Assembly: GCF_018320785.1 (NCBI RefSeq)
Contig: NC_054881.1
Span: forward strand, 20,398,275-20,462,274
Length of the DNA stretch: 64,000 bases
Direction of reading: 5' to 3'
From: Cheilinus undulatus
Lineage: Eukaryota; Chordata; Actinopteri; Labriformes; Labridae
Positions 1 to 10,241 of this stretch are shown piece by piece (within the stretch, counting starts at the first letter, position 1; each line of letters starts with the position of its first letter). The position numbers and the translations under genes are program-made. Below the pieces are notes generated by a model. The model ran no database searches, was not told the DNA's origin, and saw only the letters and a program-made list of their open reading frames with translations.

Positions 1-2018
1 AAACTCAACTAACATTTTGACTTTCAAATACATCAACCCAAGAATCAATGGGTGTCCAAAGGGTTAAAGTAGGGCAGCTAAAGGCAGAAGCAAACCCGGT
101 TTTACTGTTTCATTCCTATTGTAACAAGTTTTGTGTGGCGGTTTTGGCTTCTTCTTCTTCCTCATTTAACAAAATATCTAACTGGGGAATGATGAATTTA
201 GAAACAGCCGTTTCACTTGTGTTGTGTTCTTTTTGTGTTGACAAAATGCAGGGGAGTGAAACCCCACTGTGGTTTTTCACATTTTGTTGCAGGTGTGAAA
301 TCGCTCTCTCTTAGATTACAGAGAAATGAAACTAAATGGACAGGTAATGAAACAGCTGCTCCAAAAACTCAACCAACAACCTAAAAATCCCCCCATACGC
401 TGTTTTCAGCATCTTAAAATACTTTTATTGAGCTGTCAACTCATTGATGTGGAAAGAATCTCCTGTGGTCTGTACACTTCAAGGACACACAACATTAATC
501 ACAGCAGCCAGGGGTTTCATTTAGGAAAACGCCTGGTGTCAGGTACATGCGAGCTGCGTCCATGTGACCTTACAGAATAACAGAGCTCAGCACGAGCCTT
601 AACCTCTGCTGTAACGCCATCTGCCTCAGGTCGACCCATGCATTATGGCAAATTAATCTCACTATGTTGGACATAAAGATGGGAGTACAGCCAAATAACT
701 GCACATTTGTCCATGATTTGACTTATAGGGTGGTCACAACACCAGAATTTTAACTTTGCCGTGATAGCAGTAAAATAAAAAAATACCTTTATCTGTTCTG
801 ATACTTTGCAGCAACAAAAACAGAAGTTGTTGACATTCATTCAGTCCAGGGTATATCCTTCGTCTTGCCTAATGACAGCAGGAAGAGGCTAAAGCCCTCC
901 CACCCTTGAAAAGTTGCATATTGTTGCTTTATGGCAGTGATTCCCAAAGTAGGGCCAAACCCTAGGAGGGGCCCAGAGCTATGGCAGGGAGGGATGCACG
1001 GCAATACAAAGCAAAAACCACTCTAGTGCCAAACACAGCAAAGCAAATAGAAACAACTGCTTTAAGGGCAGATGAGTTCAACACAAGACATTAAAAATCA
1101 AAAGTTGTGTCTCTAGGCTATCTTAGTTGCACAAACGTAAACACAGTGCAAAAGTTAAGCACATTGTGAATGCATTTTGTCACTGTTTGTAAGATCTGAT
1201 CCTGATAAATAGAAAAAAAGAATCACCTCAGCATCTTTGCACTCTCCTAAAGCCCTGCTTATTTAGTCTTTCTGTCTCTGTCAATAAGCATAGCTATTAG
1301 CAGAGCTCCCTTTAGAAAAGTGCTTGGTTACATGTTGATAGCAGCCCTCTTTTATCAGACAAGAGTCTCCACAAGGATTCCTGCTGTATAATAGATTCTT
1401 TGTGTACCTCCATGGCAACTTCAGAAGCTGCTCTTCACCTTCCTAACCCTCTTTATCCTCCATTATTAACTATTCGCACTAGTTTTTCTGAGAGGCTGGT
1501 AGAAAAGATTTGAACGTCCCTTACACTGCAACCATAAACAGAGTGAAAAGAAACATGTTTAAATAAAGCTTTAAAGTGTCAAACACCTGTTGTTCTGCTT
1601 TTCTGGATGCTTCTCTTCTTTGAACAATGTCTCCACACATTTTTCAAGAATGTCATCGAATAACAGTAGGAAGCAACATGTTGTTACAAGCAGGATATGG
1701 CTTTTAAACCACCTCGGTGATTACCGAGCAGCACCAACTCTCTGCTTCCGCGGCTGCTCGTGTCATGTGGCGCGTGGAAGCGTCCACTCCCAAAGCAGAG
1801 ACACCAAAACCCGTCATGGACGCACTGAATTTTTCACGGTCACAAAAAGAGCCGTAAAGCTAAAAGAGGAACAACACGCAGCCGTGCTACAGTTCCTTAT
1901 CCCTCCTTTACCGCAGAGGAAAAGTTTATTTATACGAAGACGCCGCCACGCGCTCCACTGAAGCAGGCGTTGACTGGCTAAAATGTTCTTCTCCCCGTGT
2001 TGCTGAAGGACAGCTTAC
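1..2018. other. Presumed first intron of the arrdc1-like gene; no further exon seen
   Basis: This stretch lies downstream of the donor of the arrestin-like first exon. I searched it on the minus strand for the next arrestin-fold exon and found none, so the intron probably runs past the left edge. It contains one hAT-like terminus at 935 and otherwise unremarkable AT-rich sequence. The plus-strand open frame at 1590-1961 has no recognisable domain and lies within this intron. Confidence 0.5.
935..1010 (+). repeat. hAT-like terminal fragment
   Basis: The sequence starts CAGTGATTCCCAAAGTAGGG, which resembles the termini of the hAT-like elements at 22522 and 39571 in this window. No matching right end or target duplication was found nearby, so this is either a truncated copy or one too diverged to read. 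Confidence 0.35.
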
Positions 2019-2136
2019 CTTTGTACTGCAGCGAGTTGCCTGTTTTTATCCTCACAGTTCCGCTTATAGACTCCCCAGGACCGTAAACCACCTTATTGTT
2101 GGTAAAAGTGATGTCAAATTCTTGAAGCTTTCCCAT
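2019..2136 (-). CDS. arrdc1b: Arrestin domain-containing protein 1-like, first coding exon (partial gene)
   Basis: Read on the minus strand, ATG at 2136 opens 39 codons plus one base and ends at a strong donor (AAAG|GTAAGCTG). The peptide starts MGKLQEFDITFTNNKVVYGP and continues with GESISGTVRIKTGN. This is the first beta-strand pair of an alpha-arrestin N-domain, with the family pattern VVYxPGExxxGTV. Alpha-arrestins are cytoplasmic adaptors that link membrane cargo to NEDD4-type ubiquitin ligases; mammalian ARRDC1 also drives microvesicle budding at the plasma membrane. The PPxY and PSAP motifs would lie in later exons outside the window. The upstream open frame starting near 2250 is in phase but is GC-rich leader, so I take MGKLQ as the start. 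Choosing ARRDC1 over ARRDC2-4 rests on the N-terminal wording and on linkage to phpt1 and mamdc4. The b suffix is a guess. Confidence 0.8.
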
Positions 2137-2260
2137 GGCTCCGCTCCGCTCCGCTACTCCGCCGCTCTGCGTCTGAAATCTGCGAGGAGGCGATGCTGAG
2201 CTCTCACCTGCTGCCGCGAGCCCCCCGCCCTTAGAGACCAGTGACGTCACGTTGACGGCC
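2137..2260 (-). promoter_or_regulatory. GC-rich 5' leader/promoter of the arrdc1-like gene
   Basis: Directly upstream of the MGKLQ start is a local CpG-rich block containing repeated CTCCGC/CCGCTC boxes, in strong contrast with the AT-rich surroundings. It fits a TATA-less CpG promoter. A CRE-like TGACGTCA occurs at about 2242-2249. The transcription start cannot be placed from sequence alone. Confidence 0.5.
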
Positions 2261-4435
2261 CATAAATGAACTGAAAGTAATGGAAGGGATGATGGCTGGT
2301 TTATCTCGCTGATTAAGGATCTTAAATTATATGGAATAATATGTTGTAAACATAAAGGAACAAAATCCTAAACTTAAATTCATAGTTTAGTATTTGTTAG
2401 CTGTATTTGTTACAGCTAACAAATACTGTAAGAATAAAATAAAGGAAGGAGGAAAGATTTTAGATTTTTGGGTGAATTTGATTTTTATGAATATTTCGCA
2501 CATCGTACGAACACAATTTATTTACTTCCTTTTCATACACACCGACATATTTGTATTTTTTGTGATTTTTTTTTAAAGATATATGTTAGGCCTATTGGAG
2601 ACGACTTGGTCTGCAAGTATTTCCAAATAGCTACAAATACCTGCAAAAGCAAAGACTTCAGCCATAGTTTGTATACTTGAAATTATGTGTCTGCCTTTAA
2701 GATGTCTCTTTTTTTTTTTTTTTTTTTTTTTCAAGGAAACTGATATAAGGATATAAGTTTTGTGACTTTGACTTTGGTAGGTTTAGGTATAGTTTTTTAT
2801 CATCATGGTATTAATGTTACTGTTAGTACTTCAACTTGCCACTATCTGCCCTTATTTACTATTTTGATTATGTAAATACTGCCAATAATGTGTGATTGTA
2901 TGCGGTGATGATACATTGTGTTACATAAGCGCCCCCTGCCGGCCTTCTGCAGACTTGAGCGGTTCAGCCCATGCGTCATTGCCTGTCAGCACTACACTGT
3001 AAGTTGGTAATTAATAAGCGCTACTAAATATTTTGAAAACGTCTTTCTTGTGAGAAGTACTACTTATCTATTCTTCATGTTCGTGAGAATTTACAAAGAA
3101 GATATCAGGCGTCTCTGTGTTGATATTGATTTGTTATGGTAGCATTTCCATTGAGCTCTGCTGTGTGACTTGTAGACCTAAAGTTAGCTTAACTATTTTT
3201 TCTGTTTTGTATTTTTTGACGTAGTTACTACAAGAGTGGCTGTGAGAGACCTTCTTTGCTTCTGTTGTTACCAGGTACATGTATCCTTGTATTTAGGGGC
3301 TGCTTTAGTCATTTGGAGGGGAAAGATCAATATATGGCCCTATGCCATATAGCTAAAAGCAACCATAGTGAGTGAACATCATCTTGACTCACACTCACCA
3401 TATTGTTATAATTTAGCATGTATGGGCCAGGTGTAACATGAAAATAACAAATTATAATAGCTAAAATTTATTGGGTCTTATGTACATGTAAAAAGACAGC
3501 CTTAAAACAGTTAAAGAAAATAAAGAAAAAGAGAAGAAATAAGAGACAATAACTTCCATCTGCAAACATTTAAGCATCTCAGTTTACATGAGTAAAAAGG
3601 AGCAGGAAGACATATACATTTATTCAATCCTACCCCCTTGCTCTTGAGGCCCAAGCACCTATAACTTCAGGTTTTCTTATAGCAGTTGTGTTCTTTCTTT
3701 AGTGCCATGTGATAAGTAAGGCATTAACTTTCATTTTTTGTACCAGCACGTTTCCTCCTGATAATTACAGAAGTAAATGAGGCATCTCACAGCCACTTAT
3801 GTAAACATGCTTAAATGTAATAAAAGATAATAAACTAAATTTTGATTAAACACCCCAGACCATGGAGATCAAAACTACCTTTTAAGCTAACTAAGCATAA
3901 CACTGTAGTGAGTCTAAAGTACACAATTTCAAATCAGTCGTCTAAGATTCTCACAAAAATTTGATATGGATGAATAGTACTTTTATTGAGAAAAATGTTC
4001 TAAAAATGATTATTACAATCCAAAACAAAAAACAGGGTAAGCAAGGAGGAGGTGGGCTATGGGGGGGGGGTTGCACCGCTCAAGTCTGCAGGAGCACCAG
4101 CAGGGAGTGCCTTTATTACATGAAATTAGAAACTATTAAGAACACATTTTAAGCAGTATTCATGCAACTTGAGTAGTGAATAAGAGCAAATGGTGCAAAA
4201 TGGGGGCATAAGCACTGCTACATTTTTATCTCAGTTTTTTTAGCCAGTGGATTCTAGCTGCATGGTCAGACATTTGCTTCATAATAGCCGATTAAAAAAA
4301 AAATCTTAAACAATGCAAGATGCATGCAAAACCTGGCATATGAAGGTGTTCAGACAAATTCACTGATACAGAAACACTTTATTTCACTTGACATACAGTA
4401 AGGTTAAAACTTGATGTTCCCAGCTCTCTAGAGAG
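2261..4435. other. Intergenic region without a recognisable gene
   Basis: AT-rich sequence with a poly-T run near 2709-2731 and a G9-10 run near 4062-4070. The stretch at about 3480-3770 reads like the 3' tail of a fish LINE-type repeat (GTAAAAAGGAGCAGGAAGA followed by TTATTCAATCCTACCCC), but I would not assign a family. No open frame here looks coding. Confidence 0.5.
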
Positions 4436-5167
4436 CGGAGGTGGAAAAAGTACATGACTGTTGTACTTCACTAAAAGCACAATTGGACTCGTAAAAAATT
4501 AACCCACATAAAGTAAAAGTACTGGTCTATAAATTGATTCAGGTAAAAGTAAAAACTATTTAATTTAGAGGTTTACTTTAAGCTCTGAGTACTGGGGAGT
4601 TGCACAGAAAATTTGATCTTTCCTTAATGGCAAGAATAACAAGAGAATATATCTCCAACCAGGTTGTTCAGGTAAAGTCACACCTCTATAATAAAGTGAA
4701 ATATGTAGCAAACTTGGCAGTGTTCATTAAGCTTATAAACAGTTGAATGTAAAATTTTAAAAGTGTCTATATCAATCCACGCTGGATAACGTTAAACTAC
4801 ACTTTTAAAATGTTAAATATTTTGCAATGACAGAGCTGCAGTAACTCTTGAAAATCTGTGGTAAGGTGGGCTATCTCTGGCAAGAACAAAGCAAAGATTC
4901 AAGCTGGCAATGCATACTGATGAAGAATATGCACTATGCATCCTTTAGGAACACCTAACATCACAGGCAGAAACTCTAACTCGGTGGAAAACTTCACTCA
5001 TGGTGCACATGTGTCTCAAATCAAAACCAATAACAATCCAGCAGAAAGATGATTGAAGACCCCAGTGGGGATCACTGTATAACAGGCATTTTTACTTCAA
5101 AATGTACTGAAAAAACGACTCATTTACGGTAATCTGTTTGAATGTAATTAGTTACTTTACACCCCTG
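4436..5167. mobile_element. Non-autonomous hAT-like element
   Basis: The ends form an imperfect inverted repeat: left CGGAGGTGGAAAAAGTAC, right (reverse complement) CAGGGGTGTAAAGTAACTAA. The 8 bp on each side are CTAGAGAG (4428-4435) and CTAAAGAG (5168-5175), matching at 7 of 8 positions, as expected for an old hAT target duplication. The interior is rich in AGTA/TACTT motifs near the ends, a pattern common in a large teleost non-autonomous family. There is no transposase frame. Related ends occur at 26332-26612 and about 48360-48870. Confidence 0.6.
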
Positions 5168-5320
5168 CTAAAGAGTCAGCCACTTTGCATTGCAAAAAAT
5201 CCAGCTGTGCACCTCTGGCACAGCACCAACAGCAATCTCAGCACTTCAAAGGTATTTCCTCTGTACTTTATTTTCTGAAAGTGCACACAGTGTGAATCTA
5301 CATTTAGAAGGATGGAAATA

Positions 5321-6939
5321 CAGTTGCAAGAAAAAGTATTTGAACCCTTTGGGATTTCTTGGATTTCTGCATAAATTGCTCATAAAATGTGTTCTGATCT
5401 TCATCTAAGTCACAACAATAGACAAACACAGTCTGCTTAAACCAATACAGCACAAAAGATGATATGTTTTCATGTTTTAATGAACAAACCATGTAAACAT
5501 TCACAGTGCAGGGTGGAAAAAGTATGTGAACCCCTAGGCTAATGACTGGTTGACCCTCCTTTGGCAGCAATAACCTTGACCAAAGATTTCCTGTAGTTGC
5601 AGATTAGACCTGCGCAACGGTCAGGAGGAATTTTGGACCATTCCTCTACAGAACTGTTTCAGTTCAGCAATATTCTTAGTATGTGAATCGCTCTCTTGAG
5701 GTCATGCCACAGCATCTCAATGGGGTTGAGGTTAGGACTCTGACTGGGCCACTCCAGAAGGCGTATTTTCTTCTGTTGAAGCCATTCTGTTGTTGATTTA
5801 CTTCTGTGCTTTGGGTCGTTGTCCTGTTGCATCACCCATCCTCTGTTGAGCTTCAGTTGGTGGACAGATGGTCTTAAGTTTTCCTGCAAAATGTCTTGAT
5901 AAAATTGGGAATCAATTTTTCTGTCAATGACAGCAATCCATCCAGGCCCTGAGGCAGCAAAGCAGCCCCAAACCATGATGCCCCCTCCACCATATTTCAC
6001 AGTTGGGATGAGGTTTTGATGTTGGTGTGCTGTGTCTTTTTTTCTCCACACATAGCGTTGTGTGTTCCTTCCAAACAACTTAATTTTGGTTTCATCTGTC
6101 CACAGAATATTTTGCCAGTAGTGCTGTGAAACATCTACGTGCTCTTTTGTAAACTTCAAACATGCAGCAATGTCATTTTTGGACAGCAGTGGCTTCCTCT
6201 GTGGTGTCCTCCCATGAACTCCATTCTTGTTTAATGTTTTACTTATTGTAGATTTGTCAACACAAATGTTAGCATGTGCCAGAGATTTCTGTAAGTCTTT
6301 AGCTGACACTCTAGGATTCTTCTTTTCCTCATTGAGCATTCTGCGCTGTGTTCTTGCAGTCATCTTTACAAGATGACTAGGCCTAGGGAGAGTAGCAACA
6401 GTGCTAAACTTCCTCCGTTTGTGGACAGTCTGTCTTACCGTGGACACATGAACATCAAGGCTTTTAGAGATACTTTTGTAACCCTTTCCAGCTTCATGCA
6501 AGTCAACAATTCTTGATCATTGGTCTTCTGAGAGCTCTTGGTGCGAGGCATGGTTCACATCAGGCAATGCTTCTTGAGAACAGCAAACTCCAAACTGGTG
6601 TGTTTTTTTTTTTTTTTTTTATTGGGCAGGGCAGCTTTAACCAACACATCCAATCTCATCACATTGTTGGACTCCAGGTTGGCGGACTCCTGGCTCCAAT
6701 TAGCTCTTGAAGAAGTCATTAGCCTAGGGGTTCACATACTTTTTCCACTCTGCACTGTGAATGTTTACATGGTTTGTTCAATAAAAACATGAAAAAATAT
6801 CATTTTTGTGCGGTATTAGTTTAAGCAGACTGTGTTTGTCTATTGTTGTGACTTAGATGAAGATCAGAACACATTTTATGAGCAATTTATGCAGAAATCC
6901 AAGAAACCCCAAAGGTTCACATACTTTTTCTTGCAACTG
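5321..6939. mobile_element. Tc1-like transposon with IR/DR termini, copy 1 (full length)
   Basis: The 1,619-bp element runs from CAGTTGCAAG to CTTGCAACTG and is flanked by TA on both sides (5319-5320 and 6940-6941), the Tc1/mariner target duplication. The inverted repeats are about 220 bp long. Each holds two copies of a transposase-site-like direct repeat of the form AAAAAGTATxTGAACCC: outer and inner copies at about 5330 and 5518 on the left, and 6724 and 6914 on the right. This is the IR/DR layout known from Sleeping Beauty and related fish elements. It encloses a broken transposase gene on the minus strand. A second copy of the family lies at 50055-51619. Confidence 0.92.
5659..6551 (-). 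pseudogene. Tc1-like transposase, frameshifted (copy 1)
   Basis: The long minus-strand frame starts at 6501 and reads 280 codons. It has a paired-like helix-turn-helix N-terminus ([13 protein letters not shown]) and the DDE catalytic core: first Asp in ILWTDETKIKLFGRN, second Asp in QQDNDPKH, and Glu in SPNLNPIEMLW, the DD34E arrangement of Tc1 enzymes. Two lesions are visible. A one-base deletion just after the ATG at 6551, compared with the other copy, separates the start from the frame. A second frame change after DLKRAIH near 5690 replaces the usual C-terminus. It should not make an active enzyme. Confidence 0.9.
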
Positions 6940-7666
6940 TATGTAAATGCAGGGATCTCTGCTTATACAGTTATCTCAGTTTACATTAATGCACAACTAT
7001 CACAGTTTCAATTCTATTCAATAGACTGTGATTGCATTTAGATAGGAAGTTTCCCTATTCATCTACTTTCATGTTTTAAGGGATAATTTGGGGTTATGCA
7101 AATAAAAAAAGATATCTTTTAGTGTTATTTTAACAGAAAATATTGCCTCACTTTGTCTGATTGTATCATTAAACTACTCGAAGCTTCAGCCACATTAATA
7201 AGATATGAGAAGCTCATTCATGCTACTGCTGCATTTTGGGACCAAGTGTCCACACACATATGAGTAATCTTAATATACATGCAGGTATGTTCATCCAACA
7301 TTAATGCTCAAAGTACATATGAAACTAAAAGGGTTTCAAAGTCTTTTCCACAGCTGATCAACTTCCCATCTTTGTGTGCACTTTCTGTCTCGGACACATC
7401 TTCCCGTCTGTCTGTACTTCCTGTCCGAATGTGCAGCATCAGCAGATGGAGCAGATATGAAACTTAGGATGACTGTGCAGCATTTAACGCTCACTGAGGA
7501 GGTTAAAAGGTTGTACTGACTTCACTCAAAGCTTGTGTTAACAAAGAAAAGTTAGAATTAACCTAAAGAGCTGCATCAAAACACAAAAGAAGAAAGATTT
7601 CAAATACGCTCTCCACTCTCATTCTCCTCATCCCACTAGGCTCCTGATAAATGCCCCGAGACAGAT

Positions 7667-7680
7667 GTTACCATGGTGAC
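7667..7680. promoter_or_regulatory. RFX/X-box-like palindrome
   Basis: GTTACCATGGTGAC differs by one base from the perfect palindrome GTTACCATGGTAAC bound by RFX-family factors. A half-site GTTGCC follows about 15 bp later. It is far from the start of any gene called here, so it could be an enhancer or a chance match. Confidence 0.3.
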
Positions 7681-8319
7681 AGACAAACATCCTCGTTGCC
7701 AAGCTACTGCCTGTATCCATGGAAATCTGGTATGCAGTGACATCCGATCAGGTCTTAAAACTCTCAGGTTTTTCTGTTTACTCGTGTGTGTGAATGCTCC
7801 CCTCAAACAGCCTGATGATGATGAGTCATGTTGACGCTGAGAGTATGATAGTGCGTGGATCGGATGTCGGGAAGTAAGAGGAGAAGATGTTAACGCCATA
7901 TGTCAGATACACTGAGCATCAGGAGGAGGTGAATTCATGCCAGTGCTGAGAGTATGTTGATAACAAAAACTCATTCATGTATTATATGCATATAGAAGTC
8001 TTTATTTTCTTTGTCTAATTCCTCAGGATTTTATACTAATCCCCCATCATCTCTTTATAAGGTGTAACAAAGATTGATTTGATGTGTTGTGACACTGACT
8101 GACTTTAGACGTGCTACTCTGAATTTGGGAATTTCAGCTGTTCAAAGATCAAGTCATGATGAGACTAACAAGAGTAGAGAAGTACAACAATGACTCCACC
8201 TGGTGGACAGTCGCCAGAGGCAAATTCACATCTGGAGCAGCACTGAATGTGTTTTGAATCACATTGACATCACTGTCAGATGATCTGCCACATTTTAAAT
8301 GAAGAGTGAAAAATCACCA

Positions 8320-8640
8320 CCAAAGGGCCCCCTTGTCTGCCACAATGGCAGAAAAACACAATAGAGTGCCCTCCTTGGAGCTGTCTGAGTGGACAAGATT
8401 TTTCCAAAGTTCCTGATTTAGTGCCCTCAAAGTGTACAAAATTTTAGCTTATTAACTTTGAAGTGGACAAAATTTAAATTAATGTTCTCTGAGCGGAATA
8501 AGAATAAAAAAGTGCCCTCTTAAGTTCACTCTGAATAGCCAAATCTGACATAGTGTCATCTGAAATCCCCTCTACATGGACAAAATTTGACAAAGTACCC
8601 TCTCTTTCTCTGAATAAAACAAATAGGACAAATACTTGAC
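8320..8640. repeat. Dispersed repeat, copy A
   Basis: Degenerate repeated phrases alternate here: AGTGCCCTC with GGACAAAATTT or GGACAAAA. The same vocabulary occurs at 42790-43130 inside a mamdc4 intron. Termini were not resolved. Judging by the other elements here, a non-autonomous DNA transposon is likely, but the family is unproven. Confidence 0.4.
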
Positions 8641-9479
8641 ATTTCTAAAATATTATTTGGTAGTTCTACATTGACGTTACTGAGAATTGTCTCCTACAAG
8701 GCTCTGTAAGAATAGTAGGCTTGTAGTGATAATCTTAAAACACATGTCAGTTGTGACGTTTTGTTGGTCATCCTGATTTCGAAGAAATTTTTGTATAATT
8801 TCTACGGATGACCAGCAGGGCACATTGCATCTGATAACTTGGTAATGTCTGCTAACGTAACTGATGTGAAATTATTCCATCAAATCTCATAAATTTAGGA
8901 GAAAGCAGACTGTAAATAGCTGCCCACTGTGGTGACCATTATTGGGGATGTTGTTCAAGCCAAAATTCTGAGATAGTAAAGTTAAAGTGACTAGAATTAC
9001 AGTCAGGGGGGTCCTTCTCAGGAAAATTGGAAAAAAGTTAAGTAATCACCGGCATGAGGGATAGTATTTCACTACCAGTCCCTAAGTTTAGGGAAAATCT
9101 TTAAATTATGGAAAATTCTTGACATCCTACTGATATTTTTTAGCTTTCATTCATCAGCTCTATCCTACAATATCAATTAAAAGGTTTTTAATAAAATAAA
9201 CACATACATATACTCACCTGCTGCCAAAAAACACTTAAATGGCAATGAATAACCGTTTCAAGGCACTGACTTAAATGCAGAAAAGGCTGTTCCAATTTCC
9301 ACTGGTAATACAAAATATAATAATAAGAAGAAATTTACAGCCATTCTTCATGGAGTTTTTTAAAGCCTCTGGTAAGAATAGTATTTTGATGATACTATAA
9401 CAATAATTTCTAAAGCTTAGTTATATTCATGAGTTCAAAGCTACTGTAAATTAACATTTGAATTTCAGTTACCATTACT

Positions 9480-9845
9480 CTCAGCATTAACTAAGAGTAT
9501 TTAACTTCCTGTTTGGATACAGACATGCTTTTATTTTGAAATAAAAGTGGGACTTAAGATAGATTGAAGATCATAACAATAACCACTGAAAAGTGAACTT
9601 GCTACGGATTGAAGAGGAAACAGAGGAACAGTAGAGATGGAGATTTTTAGACAACAGAAGAATCAGATGATGTTTGACTCGTCCACTCTGCTGTCAGTGA
9701 ATTTTAAAAGTTTAAGTCATTGTGGCTGCATGCACACCTTGTAGTTATGTAGTGTAAACATGCAATAAAGCATGTTTAATCGGATTTAAAAAAAAAAAAA
9801 ACATGGGAAAGTAATGTAGTAATTATGGACCTTACGTACATTGTG
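9480..9845. repeat. Dispersed hAT-like repeat, copy 1 of 3
   Basis: Contains ACTTCCTGTTTGGATA, then AACTTGCTACGGATTGAA, then GTTTGACTCGTCCACTCTGC. The same ordered phrases, diverged, recur at about 52022-52260 and 61150-61527. In those copies the edge reads AGGGCTGTCAA or its complement, a terminus typical of one vertebrate hAT group. The left part of this copy also resembles the copy at 52 kb. Confidence 0.5.
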
Positions 9846-10241
9846 ATCTCAGCTTATAAAGTTACATATTCATGAAGTTTTGAATACAGGACCTTTTCTT
9901 GGAGTAAATTATCAGGGCATTTTTCCACCACCAAATCATATTTTTATTAAGTAGGATCAGCAAAAAACAAATTTAATTTTGACTCACCGTACAAAATAAA
10001 CCATCACTATCTTACTTTTTTCAGGACAACTGGAGAAGCATGTGTATTAAATGGCTACATGAACATATAAGTTAGATATAGAATAATAATAAACATTTAA
10101 GTCTGCCCGGCTTCAATTTTATATCCACCATAGATTTCAAGTCTTTGGACCCGATTCACTCTGAGGCTGATGTATTCTCTACACTGGCCTGTTCTAAAAA
10201 TGTTATAAATCTCCTTCTTCAAGCCTTGCTGTCAGGCCTTC

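Larger units (their letters stand above)
6942..9470. other. Intergenic region between the Tc1 copy and glula; no gene seen
   Basis: No open frame here has a recognisable domain or flanking splice sites. An RFX-type palindromic motif lies at 7667-7680. A block at 8320-8640 with repeated phrases such as AGTGCCCTC and GGACAAAA resembles the block at 42790-43130, so both probably derive from one dispersed element. Confidence 0.5.

Noticed and set aside
1590-1961. 123-codon plus-strand open frame ending near the arrdc1-like exon
   Set aside because: No domain, no splice or promoter context on that strand. It lies inside the presumed arrdc1-like intron and its composition looks non-coding.
7636-7899. 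87-codon minus-strand open frame
   Set aside because: Peptide is Ser/His/Arg-rich with no familiar motif, no flanking splice sites, and likely follows from the higher GC of the region.
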